Assembly (NCBI RefSeq): GCF_050003625.1
Contig: NC_134401.1
Coordinates: 97,132,852 to 97,196,851 of the forward strand
Source: Haematobia irritans
Lineage: Eukaryota; Arthropoda; Insecta; Diptera; Muscidae
Reading direction: 5' to 3'
DNA: 64,000 nt
Part shown: positions 36,808 to 48,289 of the stretch, one piece after another
Position numbering within the stretch: position 1 is the stretch's first letter
How the letters are laid out: each line of letters starts with the position of its first letter
The notes under the pieces: model-generated
What the model saw: the letters and a program-made list of their open reading frames with translations, nothing else
Databases searched by the model: none
What the model was told of the DNA's origin: nothing
Program-made: the position numbers and the translations under genes

Positions 36808-37903
36808 ACAAGTAAGTAAAGTAGAAAGTCGGGCGGGGTCGACTATATCATACCCTAAACCACCATTACAGAATTAGTAATCATAAGCATTTGTGGGGTA
36901 ACATATAGGTCTGGGAGATAAACCGCAGTTGCATATTTAAGAAAATTAAGGGGTACATATCTATGGGTGCTTTATGTTAATCTGACTAAAGCTCATAACT
37001 TAGAATATAAATTTGTATTACCACCACGGTTGGCACAGTTGGTAGAATTCTACCCACCGGGAGCCACCGTGGTGCAATGGTTAGCATGCCCGCCTTGCAT
37101 ACACAAGGTCGTGGGTTCGATTCCTGCTACGACCGAACACCAAAAAGTTTTTCAGCGGTGGATTATCTCACCTCAGTAATGCTGGTGACATTTCTGAGGG
37201 TTTCAAAGCTTCTCTAAGTGGTTTCACTGGAATGTGGAACGCCGTTCGGACTCGGCTATAAAAAGGAGGTCCCTTGTCATTGAGCTTAACATGGAATCGG
37301 GCAGCTCTCAGTGATAAGAGAGAAGTTCACCACTGTGGTATCACAATGGACTGAATAGTCTAAGTGAGCCTGATACATCGGGCTGCCACATAACCTAACC
37401 TAATCTACCCAAAATAGTAATCTTTGTTGTTAAATCTCTATAAAAATTAAATTTTGGAAAAAGTTTCTATAAACAAATTTTTGTGAGAAATTTTTCTATA
37501 GAAATAAAATGTTGAATTTTGAGAAAAAATTCCACAGAAATAAAATTTTGAGAAAATTTTTTATAGAAATAATATTTTGAAAAAAATTCTATAGAAATAC
37601 AATTTTGACACAATGTTCTATAGAAATAAAATCTTGACAAATTTTTCTACAGGAATAAAGTTTACCACACATTGTTAAAGATCAAGCCTTGCCGGCTTCT
37701 AATTTCCTCCTCTAGAGCCACCAAAATGTAAAAATTATTACAAATTGTGTTGAGTGAAAATGTCCTACATTGTGGCCCTACGAGACGCTAAATATTAGAA
37801 AACCCCTAAATATAGGGAATTTCCCCTACTTCTAGCAACACTGGCTGTGTTGATATTGCACCTACGGAGTTAGTATGCCACTAATATTGAGCCCATTATT
37901 AAA
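36808..37903 (+). repeat. H-family head region, first copy of a tandem duplication
   Basis: Starts ACAAGTAAGTAAAGTAGAAA, with GTCGGGCGGGGTCGAC and ATCATACCCTAAACCACC. It carries a 29-bp-like block (37440-37660) and ends near GAGCCCATTATTAAAC. It is the same as 37904-38800 apart from one insertion in each. The SINE at 37057-37404 is unique to this copy. Confidence 0.85.
37057..37404 (+). mobile_element. tRNA-derived SINE, full length
   Basis: Flanked by CTACCCA (37050-37056, 37405-37411). The neighbouring duplicate at about 38308 preserves the empty site GAATTCTACCCAAAATAG, which directly proves the insertion. Confidence 0.93.
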
Positions 37904-39905
37904 CAAGTAAGTAAAGTAGAAAGTCGGGCGGGGCCGACTATATCATACCCTAAACCACATATATGTTACACATGGGGTAACATATAGGTCTGGGAGATAA
38001 ACCGTAGTTGCATATTTAAGAAAATTAAGGGGTACATGTCTATGGGTGCTTTGTGTTAATCTGACTATAGCTCATAGTCAATGTTGCCAGGGAAAATGTT
38101 CGGTTTACCCTACAAGGACAAAAAAGTTCCCTACTTTCCCATACATTCCCAAACAATTTTCCCTACTATATTTTTCGTTAAATTTAAAAAATTTTACAAA
38201 ACAAAAATGGTTCTAAGTACTTTATTATCTTAAAACATGAATATGCAACGTATATAACTTAGAATATAAATTTGTATTACCACCACGGTTGCCACAGTTG
38301 GTAGAATTCTACCCAAAATAGTAATCTTTGTTGTTAAATCTCTATAAAAATAAAATTTTGGAAAAAGTTTTTATAAACAAATTTTTGTAAGAAATTTTTC
38401 TATAGAAATAAAATTTTGACAATAAGTTCTATAGAAATAAAATTTTGAGAAAAAATTCCACAGAAATATAATTTTGAGAAAATTTTTTATAGAAATAATA
38501 TTTTGAATAGAAATAAAATCTTGACAAATTTTTCTACAGGAATAAAGTTTACCACACATTGTTAAAGATCAAGCCTTGCCGGCTTCTAATTTCCTCCTCT
38601 AGAGCCACCAAAATGTAAAAATTATTACAAATTGTGTTGAGTAAAAATGTCCTACATTGTGGCCCTACGTCCCTACAAGACGCTATATATTAGAAAAACC
38701 CTACATAAAGGGAATTTCCCCTACTTCTAGCAACACTGGATGTAGTTGATATTGCACCTACGGAGTTAGTGTGCCACTAATATTGAGCCCATTATTAAAA
38801 AAAAGAAAATCGTTAAATTAGTGTGGGTAATAAATACAAATTTGTAAAAATCGAGTAATATTCTTATGTAAGAGATACAAGTACGTATAAGTACGATCGG
38901 CTAGTATATCAAAATTTGAAATTTGTGTAACATTGTTTATTAAATAATAGTATTATGGCCAAATTTGGGAAAATCGAGCGATGCATATATATGTAAGCTA
39001 TATCTAAATCTGAACAAATTTGCATAATATTTTGCGGGTTTGATTAATACCACAAAATGTTATCTTGTGCAAGATTTGAGTAAGATGAGTTAAGAAATGA
39101 AGCCTGTATGGTCAAACATAAGGTTATTAGGGGCGAATTTTTCAAAATCGGGTGATACATATATGGGAGCTATATCTACATCTGAACCGATTTCGATGAA
39201 ATTTTGCACCTATAGTTAGTACTATAGAGGACTAGATCTAGCCCATTTTTAGTAAGATCGGTTAATAAATAAGGGTTCTATGGCCAAATTTGGGAAAATC
39301 GGGCTATACATATATATGGGAGCTATATCTAAATCTGAACCGATTTCGATGATTTTTTGCACATATAGTGAGTGCTATAGAAGATTATATTTAGCCAACT
39401 TTTAGTAAGATCGGTTGATAAATAAAGGTTTTGTGGCTAAATTTGGGAAAATCGGACGATACATATATATGAGAGCTATATCTAAATATGAACCGATTTG
39501 GATGAAATTTTGCAAACTTGAAGGGCGATGGAAAAGATTACATTTTGCCAAATTTGGTGACGATCCGTTTGAAAAAACACCCAACGTGACCTCATTTGTC
39601 GAAATCGGGCGATACATATATATGGGAGCTATATCTAAATTTGATCCGATTTCTTCCAAATTCAATAGCGTTTGTCCTTGTACCCAAAAACTCCCTGTAC
39701 CAAATTTCATCAAAATCGGTTAATAATTGCGACCAGAATCCTGTGAACAACAAATACATGGACAGACGGACGGACGGACACCAAGCGCTAGACCGAATCA
39801 GGAGGTGATTCTGAGTCGATCGGTATATATTTTATGGCGTCTAAAATCAATATTTCTGGTAGGCACATTTTTTGGCCGATCAAACTTATTATATAGGGTA
39901 TAAAA
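37904..39905 (+). repeat. H-family element, complete
   Basis: Head 37904-38100, a 29-bp-like block 38340-38550, monomers 38860-39720 (CGATACATATATATGGGAGC; GATCGGTTGATAAATAA), a tail with (GACG)n at 39763-39780, and the end TTATATAGGGTATAAAA. An insertion of about 180 bp at about 38078-38258 (TTCCCTACTTTCCC words) is missing from the first copy. Confidence 0.83.
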
Positions 39906-39922
39906 ATTTATAATATTCTGGG

Positions 39923-40664
39923 CAGAGATGGTCTGTATCAAACATTTTAAGGTTTGCGACTGTCGCAAAGTTGTAAACGTCACATACACGTCGTAAATGT
40001 AGAAAAACTAGCAAACGTCGCAAACTCCAAATACTTCAGACCCTTCAGATAGGCAGCGAATGATATCCAAGATGATGATATATGCGAAGAAGTTTCAATT
40101 CTCAGGAATGTTCATAAAATTATTAACGAGTTTAAAATACTTGAGAATATAGTTATTTCAATTGGAAATTTGAAGCCAAAATTACTATAAACTACTCGAT
40201 GGTGCAGTAAACGTGACGGTCGGTACTCGCTCATAGTTAACCTTTCACAAATTACTGCAGAAACTGGAAGGAAGGAAAACTACTTATTGCTGTTGCTGTT
40301 TAGAAAAAATTTTATAAAATCACTTTTTGGCTTATTAGAACCAATTTCCATACTAATTAAAAAATTTCAAAATTGTAGCTAGTCATTCGTTGATGCAGCT
40401 AAAGCTTGGTCCACGAAAACCAAGAATAGTTTCAAGTTATGAATGAGAGATGTAAATCTAGTAGAGTTTTGAATAAATACAATATAGGACATTTTTTGCA
40501 TACCTTTTATCGGGGAGCTTAACTAAATTAAATTAAAAAATATTCACAATTTCTTTAATTCCAAATTAGGTTTTCTACACTAGGTTTACGACTTTTGCGA
40601 CATACGTATTATACCGTCGTAAACGTATGTCGCAAAAGTCACAGTTTGCGACAGGCCAACCCTG
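39923..40664. mobile_element. hAT-like non-autonomous element (742 bp)
   Basis: Ends CAGAGATGGTCTGTATCAAA and the complement of CAGGGTTGGCCTGTCGCAAA, matching at about 16 of 21 positions. A perfect 8-bp target duplication ATTCTGGG flanks it (39915-39922, 40665-40672). CAGRG ends plus 8 bp are the hAT signature. TTTGCGAC words repeat near both ends, and an 18-bp perfect hairpin lies at 40590-40640. A short TTRW-containing frame near 40190 may be transposase residue; no intact gene. Confidence 0.85.
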
Positions 40665-40952
40665 ATTCTGGGGTCGGTTTATATGGGGGCTATACGTAAA
40701 AGTGGTCCGATATAGCCCATTTGCAATACCATGTAACCTACATAACAACTACTTATGCCAAGTTTCAAGTCGATAGCTTGTTTCGTTCGTGATTTCAACA
40801 GACTGTCGGACGAACGGACATGCTTAGATCGACTCAGAATTTCACCACGACTCAGAATATATACTTTATGCGGCCTTAGGACAATACTTCGATGTGTTAC
40901 AAACGGAATGGCAAAGTTTATATACCACCCCCATCCTATGTTGGTGGGTATA
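40665..40952 (+). repeat. A/B-family tail
   Basis: From GGGGTCGGTTTATATGGGGG to TATGTTGGTGGGTATAAAA. No head or body; it abuts the hAT-like element. Confidence 0.8.
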
Positions 40953-41084
40953 AAAAAGAGAATTGGTTCCTAAAATTGTCTTTACTTCAATTCTCCGCAT
41001 CTTTGGCTTGGAATCAATACCAAAATCTTTAGTTAAAAGACAAAATCTTTGGAACAAGACATGATTTCTTTTCATTGTAGAGGG

Positions 41085-41250
41085 GCTATACCTTACAGTG
41101 ATCGGATATGAATCATGTGCAATAGCAGGCTACATCAATGACAGATACTTGTGTCAAGTTCCAAACTGATATCTTTTTTGGTTCGGAGGTTGGCGTGATT
41201 TCAACAGACGGACGGATGGACACCTCTACATTGAACCACGACGAATTATT
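41085..41250 (+). repeat. Degraded A/B-family tail fragment
   Basis: GGGGCTATACCTTACAGTG, then CAACAGACGGACGGATGG. Much diverged. Confidence 0.6.
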
Positions 41251-41360
41251 CGGAACTAATTTATTTGCAAATTCAATTAAGATTTTAAGTGATAAAATTG
41301 AGTGACATTTTTTTCTTGGTACTTACGAGTAGTTTTTTTTTTCTCTCACATAATACTTAC

Positions 41361-41483
41361 CGATGTTTATGATGTTTACGTTTTGTACTATCACTTGGAA
41401 TTATTTTTTCGAGGTCATCATTTTTATCCGATTCCATTTGCAGTTGCATATCATAAGCGTAATCTTCCGTATAAGGATATTGT
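41361..41483 (-). CDS. Exon 3 of the membrane-protein gene
   Basis: 123 nt (one leading base, 40 codons, two trailing bases), in phase with exon 2 across a 616-bp intron. The acceptor reads GAAAGCAG and the donor GTAAGTATT. The encoded segment (about residues 806-847) starts as an acidic, tyrosine-rich stretch (QYPYTEDYAYDM) and turns strongly basic at its end (TKRKHHKH). The donor side joins exon 4 almost 30 kb away, rebuilding an Arg codon in the middle of the Lys/Arg/His tract. The region upstream of the acceptor stays open for only a few codons before a stop, so a spliced start is preferred. Confidence 0.85.
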
Positions 41484-42099
41484 CTGCTTTCACCCAAATG
41501 GATCAGGACCATGCCATGGCATATTTAACATTTGGAGAGTGTACGGGGCGAAGAGTGGTGTGGTTATTTTTCCAGACATTCATATACAACCAATCGTCAA
41601 AAGAATTGTTGCAAATCATTCATCCGTAAACGAAGCGGATGGGCAAGGGAAATTCACAGCAATCATTTCACCAGAATTCATCATCCATTTCAATTGAGTG
41701 AAAGGATGTGCAGCATTTTGAACATGTGAAAAGTTCATAAAGAATAAAAATTAAAAACAAACAAAATGAGAATCAGATTCAGAAAACGGTAGATACAAAG
41801 AAACAAGAAAATACTCAAAGTCAATTAATTTTTTAAAGAACTGACAATGAACTACTCCAGGGAACAAGATTGCCCTGGGTATCTGATGAAGATGTAATTA
41901 ATAATGACATAAAATTCTCAATGGATTGGAAATTTTTATGTAATTTTCATTACTGATATTGTTTTTCAAAAGTATTGAGCATTCATTTTCATATTAATTT
42001 TAAAAGTGTCCATGGTCTTTGGTGATTTATGTCCATGGTCTTTGGTGATTTATAAGCACTGGGAATAGAAATGAAAGTTATACCTTTGGATTTACTTAC
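41484..42099 (-). other. Intron between exons 2 and 3
   Basis: 616 bp, free of the window's repeat families, GT at 42099-42098 and AG at 41485-41484 on the minus strand. Confidence 0.75.
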
Positions 42100-42193
42100 A
42101 TTGGATCATTAGGTGGCATACTAAGTATACAGTGTTGCAAACCGCTCGATGCTGGATATACCAGTACTGGATCGGAACAGCGATGATAACGTT
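42100..42193 (-). CDS. Exon 2 of the membrane-protein gene
   Basis: 94 nt, open in the frame required by exon 1 (two leading bases, 30 codons, two trailing bases). The acceptor is a good ATATTACAG at 42202-42194 and the donor is GTAAGT at 42099-42094. It encodes roughly residues 775-805, starting RYHRCSDPVLVYP and ending MPPNDP, with two cysteines. The exon sits in a short stretch free of repeats. The intron separating it from exon 1 is 7.7 kb, filled with the C-family elements at 42566-47361, a SINE and 29-bp arrays. Phase agreement at both ends is the main support. Function unknown. Confidence 0.85.
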
Positions 42194-42565
42194 CTGTAAT
42201 ATAAATTGATTTTGAGAATTAGTGAACATGTGATAATTGACAAATACAAATAGCCTTAAATTCGGCTGGGCCGAATACTAAAAATACCCGCACTGGATAA
42301 AAGCATGTCCGATTTGTCGTTACACTAAAAATTTTGTTATTGATTCTGAACAAAAGAAGCGTAGAATTGAGGTAAAAATACTTGTAAGACACAACCCTCT
42401 TTTGATTTTCAGTTTTGCGTACTTGACTCTAGGAAACAAATTTTAATCTATTTGTGTTTTCAGCTTTTTTCACGGTGCTAACAAAGTCCTTTAAAAGTGT
42501 GTTAACGACAACTGAAATTTTCAAATTCAGTCTCAACTTCCTATGGAAACTATTATATATTAAAA

Positions 42566-43603
42566 AACCAGTAAGGAAAGTCTAAAGTCGGGCGGGGCCC
42601 ACTATATTATACCCTGCACCACTTTGTAGATCTAAATTTTCGATACCATATCACATCTGTCAAATGTGTTGGGGGCTATATATAAAGGTTTGTCCCAAAT
42701 ACATACAATTAAATATCACTCGATCTGGACCGAATTAGATAGACTTCTACAAAATCTATAGACTCAAAATTTAAGTCGGCTAATGCAATAGGGTGGAACA
42801 CAATGTTAGTAAAATAATATGGGAAACATTTAAATCTGAAGCAATTTTAAGGAAACTTTGCAAAAGTTTATTTATGATTTATCGCTCGATATATATGTAT
42901 TAGAAGTTTAGGAAAATTAGAGTCATTTTTACAACTTTTCGACTAAGTAGTGGCGATTTTACAAGGAAATTGTTGGTATTTTGACCATTTTTGTCGAAAT
43001 CAGAAAAACATATATATGGGAGCTATATCTAAATCTGAACCGATTTCAACCAAATTTGGCACGCATATCTACAATGCTAATTCTACTCTCTGTGCAAAAC
43101 TTCAACTAAATCGGAGTTAAAAATTGGCCTCTGTGGTCAAATGAGTGTAAATCGGGCGAAAGCTATATATGGGAGATATATCTAAATCTGAACCGATTTC
43201 AACCAAATTTGGCACGCATAGCTACAATGCTAATTCTACTCCCTGTGCAAAATTTCAACTAAATCGGAGCAAAAAATTGGCCTCTGTGGCCATATGAGTG
43301 TAAATCGGGCGAAAGCTATATATGGGAGCTATATCTAAATCTGAACCGATTTGGCTGATATTTTGCAAGTATTTCGAGACCCATAAAATATTCGGATGTA
43401 CGGAATTTGAGGAAGATCGGTTGATATACACGCCGATTATGACCAGATCGGTGAAAAATATATATGGCAGCTATATCTAAATCTGAACCGATTTTTTCCA
43501 AAATCAATAGGGATCGTCTTTGAGCCGAAAGACGACCCTATACCAAATTGTAGGACAATCGGACTAAAATTGCGAGCTGTACTTTGCACACAAAAATACA
43601 TCA

Positions 43604-43644
<41 letters not shown>

Positions 43645-43808
43645 TAGACATACAGACAGACAGACAGACAGACAGACAGACGGACATCGCTAAATCGACT
43701 CAGAATTTAATTCTAAGGTTGGTTGGTCTATGATTACTCCTTCTTGGCGTTACATACAAATGCACAAACTTATTATACCCTGTACCACAGTAGTGGTGAA
43801 GGGTATAA
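42566..43808 (+). repeat. C-family element, complete
   Basis: Head 42566-42810, body of four to five monomers, a tail with a long (CAGA)n run at 43607-43683, and the terminal palindrome ACCACAGTAGTGGTGAAGGG. A degraded A/B-head start plus MITE-like sequence follows at 43810-43980. Confidence 0.88.
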
Positions 43809-43985
43809 AAAGAAGAAATATATGGCCGTAAGTTCGGCAGGACCGAATCTTATGTACCCTCCACACAGACGAAAAATACTGTTTTTCATATGTTTCGGTG
43901 TAAAAATTATATGTTTGCACTGAAATTTTTAGCACATTATTCTTAAGTGCAAGTATATAATGTTCATAAACTACACTAATAGAAA
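43809..43985 (+). repeat. A/B-head relic with a MITE-like insert
   Basis: ATGGCCGTAAGTTCGGCAGG up to TACCCTCCA, then CACAGACGAAAAATACTG to TACACTAATAGAAAC. Related to the MITE at 19690-20026. Duplicated at 45709-45878. Confidence 0.65.
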
Positions 43986-44729
43986 CCAGTAAGGAAAGTC
44001 TAAAGTCGGGCGGGGCCGACTATATTATACCCTGCACCACTTTGTAGATCTAAATTTTCGATACCATATCACATCCGTCAAATGTGTTTGGGGCTATATA
44101 TAAAGGTTTGTCCCAAATACATACATTTAAATATCACTCGATCTGGAAGAATTTGATAGACTTCTACAAAATCTATAGACTCAAAATTTAAGTCGGCTAA
44201 TGCACTAGGGTGGAACACAATGTTAGTAAAAAACCAGTAAGGAAAGTCTAAAGTCGGGCGGGGCCGACTATATTATACCCTGCACCACTTTGTAGATCTA
44301 AATTTTCGATACCATATCACATCCGTCAAATGTGTTTGGGGCTATATATAAAGGTTTGTCCCAAATACATACATTTAAATATCACTCGATCTGGAAGAAT
44401 TTGATAGACTTCTACAAAATCTATAGACTCAAAATTTAAGTCGGCTAATGCACTAGGGTGGAACACAATGTTAGTAAAAAACCAGTAAGGAAAGTCTAAA
44501 GTCGGGCGGGGCCGACTATATTATACCCTGCACCACTTTGTAGATCTAAATTTTCGATACCATATCACATCCGTCAAATGTGTTTGGGGCTATATATAAA
44601 GGTTTGTCCCAACTACATACATTTAAATATCACTCGATCTGGAAGAATTTGATAGACTTCTACAAAATCTATAGACTCAAAATTTAAGTCGGCTAATGCA
44701 CTAGGGTGGAACACAATGTTAGTAAAAAA
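43986..44729 (+). repeat. Three tandem copies of the 248-bp C head
   Basis: Units begin at 43986, 44234 and 44482 (CCAGTAAGGAAAGTCTAAAG). They are nearly identical; the third has CAACTACATAC where the others have CAAATACATAC. Period exactly 248 bp. Confidence 0.93.
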
Positions 44730-45708
44730 AAAATATGGGAAACATTTAAATCTGAAGCAATTTTAAGGAAACTTTGCAAAAGTTTATTTATGATTTATCG
44801 CTCGATATATATGTATTAGAAGTTTAGGAAAATTAGAGTCATTTTTACAACTTTGCGACTAAGCAGTGGCGATTTTACAAGGAAATTGTTGGTATTTTGA
44901 CCATTTTTGTCGAAATCAGAAAAACATATATATGGGAGCTATATCTAAATCTGAACCGATTTCAACCAAATTTGGCACGCATAGTTACAATGCTAATTCT
45001 ACTCCCTGTGCAAAATTTCAACTAAATCGGAGTTAAAAATTGGCCTCTGTGGTCATATGAGTGTAAATCGGGCGAAAGCTTTATATGGGAGATATATCCA
45101 AATCTGAACCGATTTCAAGCAAATTTGGCACGCATAGTTACAACGCTAATTCTACTCCCTGTGCAAAATTTCAACTAAATCGGAGCAAAAAATTGGCCTC
45201 TGTGGGCAAATGAGTGTAAATCGGGCGAAAGCTATATATGGGAGCTATATCTAAATCTGAACCGATTTGGATGATATTTTGCAAGTTTTTCGAGACTCAT
45301 AAAATATTGGGATGTACGGAATTTGAGGAAGATCGGTTGATATACACGCCAATTATGACCAGATCGGTGAAAAATATATATGACAGCTATATCTAAATCT
45401 GAACCGATTTTTTCCAAAATCAATAGGGATCGTCTTTGAGCCGAAACAGGACCCCATACCAAATTTTAGGACAATCGGACTAAAACTGCGAGCTGTACTT
45501 TGCACACAAAAATACATCAACAGACAGACAGACAGACGGACAGACAGACAGACAGACGGACATCGGTAAATCGACTCAGAATTTAATTCTAAGTCGATCG
45601 GTATACTAAACGATGGGTCTCAGACTTTTCCTTCTTGGCGTTACATACAAATGCACAAACTTATTATACCCTGTACCACAGTAGTGGTGAAGGGTATAAA
45701 AAGAAGAA
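44730..45708 (+). repeat. C-family body and tail
   Basis: Completes the element headed by the tripled unit; closely matches 42811-43808. (GACA/GACG)n at 45521-45560. The same degraded A/B-head and MITE sequence follows at 45709-45878, so the pair arose by tandem duplication. Confidence 0.87.
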
Positions 45709-45875
45709 ATATATGGCCGTAAGTTCGGCAAGACCGAATCTTATGTACCCTCCACACAGACGAAAAATACTGTTTTTCATATGTTTAGGTGTAAAAACTA
45801 TATGTTTGGCACTCAAATTTTTAGCACATTATTTTTAAGTGCAAGTATATAATGTTCATAAACTACACTAATAGA

Positions 45876-47361
45876 AACAAGTAAGTAAAGTCTAAAGTCG
45901 GGCGTGGCCGATTATATTATACCCTTCACCACTATGTAGGCCAAAATTTGTGTTACCATCTCAACTACTTCACATTTGCTGGAAGCTATATAAAGGAGAC
46001 AATTTTTTTACTTCTACAAAATCTCTAGAATTAAAATTTAAATCGGCTAACGCTATCCAGTTAATTGTAGGAAACTTCCATTGAAAATGGGTCTAAAATG
46101 TGTAACAGTCTACTATATTTCCCCAACTCTGGTGTACGTATATATGGAAGCTATATATAATCTGAACCGATTTTGACTAAATTGTACATGATAGTTTGAA
46201 TAATAATTCTGCTATCTATGCGGAATTTCACGTAAATGGGAGTATAACTTTGGCCCCCCTGGTCATATGAGTGCAAATCGGACGGAAGATATATATGGGA
46301 GCCATATCTAAATCTGATCCGATTTCAACGAAATTTGGCACAATTACCGATACTACTAAACGTACTCCTTGTGCGAAATTTCAAGCAAATCACGGCAAAA
46401 CCCTGGATTTTGAGGCCATATAAGTTCAAATCGGACGAAAGATATATATGGGAGCTATATCTAAATCTGAATCGATTTTGACCATATTTGGTACATACAA
46501 TAGTATCGTTAAAAGTACCGCTTGTGCAAAATTTGAAGTAAGTCAGGGCAAAACTCTGGCTTTTGAGACCATATAAGTCCAAATCGGGCGAAAGATATAT
46601 ATGTGAGCTATATCTAAATCTGAACCGATTTTAACAAAATTTGACACACTTAACGATACTATTAAACGTACCCGTTGTGCAAAATTTGAAGCAAATCACG
46701 GTAAAACTCTGGATTTTGTGGCCATATAAGTTCAAATCGGACGAAAGATATATATGGGAGCTATATCTAAATTTGAACCGATTTCAATCAAATTTACCAA
46801 GCATTGGTAGAATGCCAATTCTACCCTCTGTGCAAAATTTCACAAAGATCGGTGGTAAACTTTGGCCTCTGTGGTCATATGAGTCTAAATCGGACGAAAT
46901 ATATATATATGGGAGCTATATCTAAATCTGAACCGATTTGGCTGATATTTTGCAAGATTTTCGAGATTCGTAAAATATTTGGATGTACGGTATATCAAGA
47001 AAATCGGTTGTGAAACACGCTAACTATGACCAAATCGGGGATAAATATATATGACATCTATATCTAAATCTGAACCGATTTTTTCCAAAACCAATAGCGA
47101 TTGTCTCTGCCCCAAGAAACGGCCCTATGCCAAATTTGAGGACGATCGGACTTAAATTGCGAGCTGTACTTTGTGCACAAAATTACATATACAGACAGAC
47201 GGACGGACAGACAGACGGACATCGCTAAATCCACTCAGAATTTAATTCTAAGCCGATCGGTATACTAAAAGATGGGTCTCTTACCACTACTTCTTGGCGT
47301 TACATACAAATGCACAAACTTATTATACCCTGTACCACAGTAGTGGTGAAGGGTATAAAAA
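45876..47361 (+). repeat. C-family element, complete (reference copy)
   Basis: Head ACAAGTAAGTAAAGTCTAAA with TTATACCCTTCACCACTATG; seven to eight monomers; (GACA/GACG)n at 47193-47220; tail TTATACCCTGTACCACAGTA, then GTGGTGAAGGGTATAAAA. The last 18 bases of the tail arm are the exact complement of the head motif TTATACCCTTCACCACTA. Confidence 0.9.
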
Positions 47362-47811
47362 TTGCATTTTACAATCGTGAACGAACGTTGTCAAAATGAA
47401 ACGGAAACGTTCACAATAAAAGTCAAAACGGAATGTTCACGATTTTGTCCACGGGCGTTCACGACTTCATGAACGGCATTCGTTTTTCTTTGGCCATGAA
47501 AAGTCTTAAAATAATCGTTAGACGTTGTTATGCCAACTCCGCCGTTGGTGCAATGTGCTAAGGCGACTGTTAACGTGTATCGTGCAGGCAACACAGGCTC
47601 GAGTCACGGTAGCGAAAATATTTTTTTTAATTTAGTTCATAAATTCGCAACCATTACGTTTTCAGATCATGAACGCTGGTTGTTGTTTTGAGAACGTATG
47701 GTGTCATTTTTACGTTGTCAGATTGACCCCATCTGTTCTCGGTTTGACAACGCATGTGTGATGATTCACTTTCATGAACGGATCGTTTCGAAATGATTTT
47801 CTCTATGGGTG
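47362..47811 (-). mobile_element. TA-flanked MITE with a tRNA-like core (end lost)
   Basis: Same family as 61175-61652, reversed. The right end is TCTATGGGTG next to TA; the left end lacks about 20 bp. The core GGTGCAATGTGCTAAGGCGA to GGCTCGAGTCACGG resembles a long-armed (Leu/Ser-like) tRNA. Confidence 0.7.
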
Positions 47812-47922
47812 TAGTATAACATAATTGGGACATGTCGCATGTTAATATTATAGAATATATTGTATTTGTAAAAATGGCAATGGAGATAGATATCGAAAGA
47901 CATCAAGGTAACATAGTGAGAA

Positions 47923-48203
47923 TTCACCAATGTGGTATCACAATGGACTGAATAGTTTAACCCTCTAATGCCCAAGCCTGCCTTAGGCGGGCTTCATTTA
48001 ATAAGGAAGCCTTTAGTAAAACACACCTTAAGACAACAAAAATGTGCAAAATAAAAAGAAAACTTATTTGAAACTATTCAAAAGGCTTTGCAGCATATGC
48101 TGAATTTTACGGTATAAATTTTTCTTGTAATCAGCTGGCAAAAAAAATGGGGCATTAGAGGGTTAAGTGAGCCTGATACATCGGGCTGCCACCTAACCTA
48201 ACG
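47923..48203 (+). mobile_element. Truncated SINE carrying a piggyBac-like MITE
   Basis: The SINE 3' part is flanked by TAGTGAGAA (47914-47922, 48204-48212) and interrupted at TTAA by the MITE at 47961-48162. The order of events is therefore SINE first, MITE second. Confidence 0.9.
47961..48162. mobile_element. piggyBac-like MITE (202 bp)
   Basis: Ends CCCTCTAATGCCC / GGGGCATTAGAGGG; TTAA at 47957-47960 and 48163-48166. Same family as 9899-10140, with an internal deletion of about 40 bp. Confidence 0.92.
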
Positions 48204-48289
48204 TAGTGAGAATATTAAATGAGAATGATGCTCTGCTTGAGAGGCATATTTTTTTATATTTAACCAATTAAGTTTTATATAGAGGAGCC

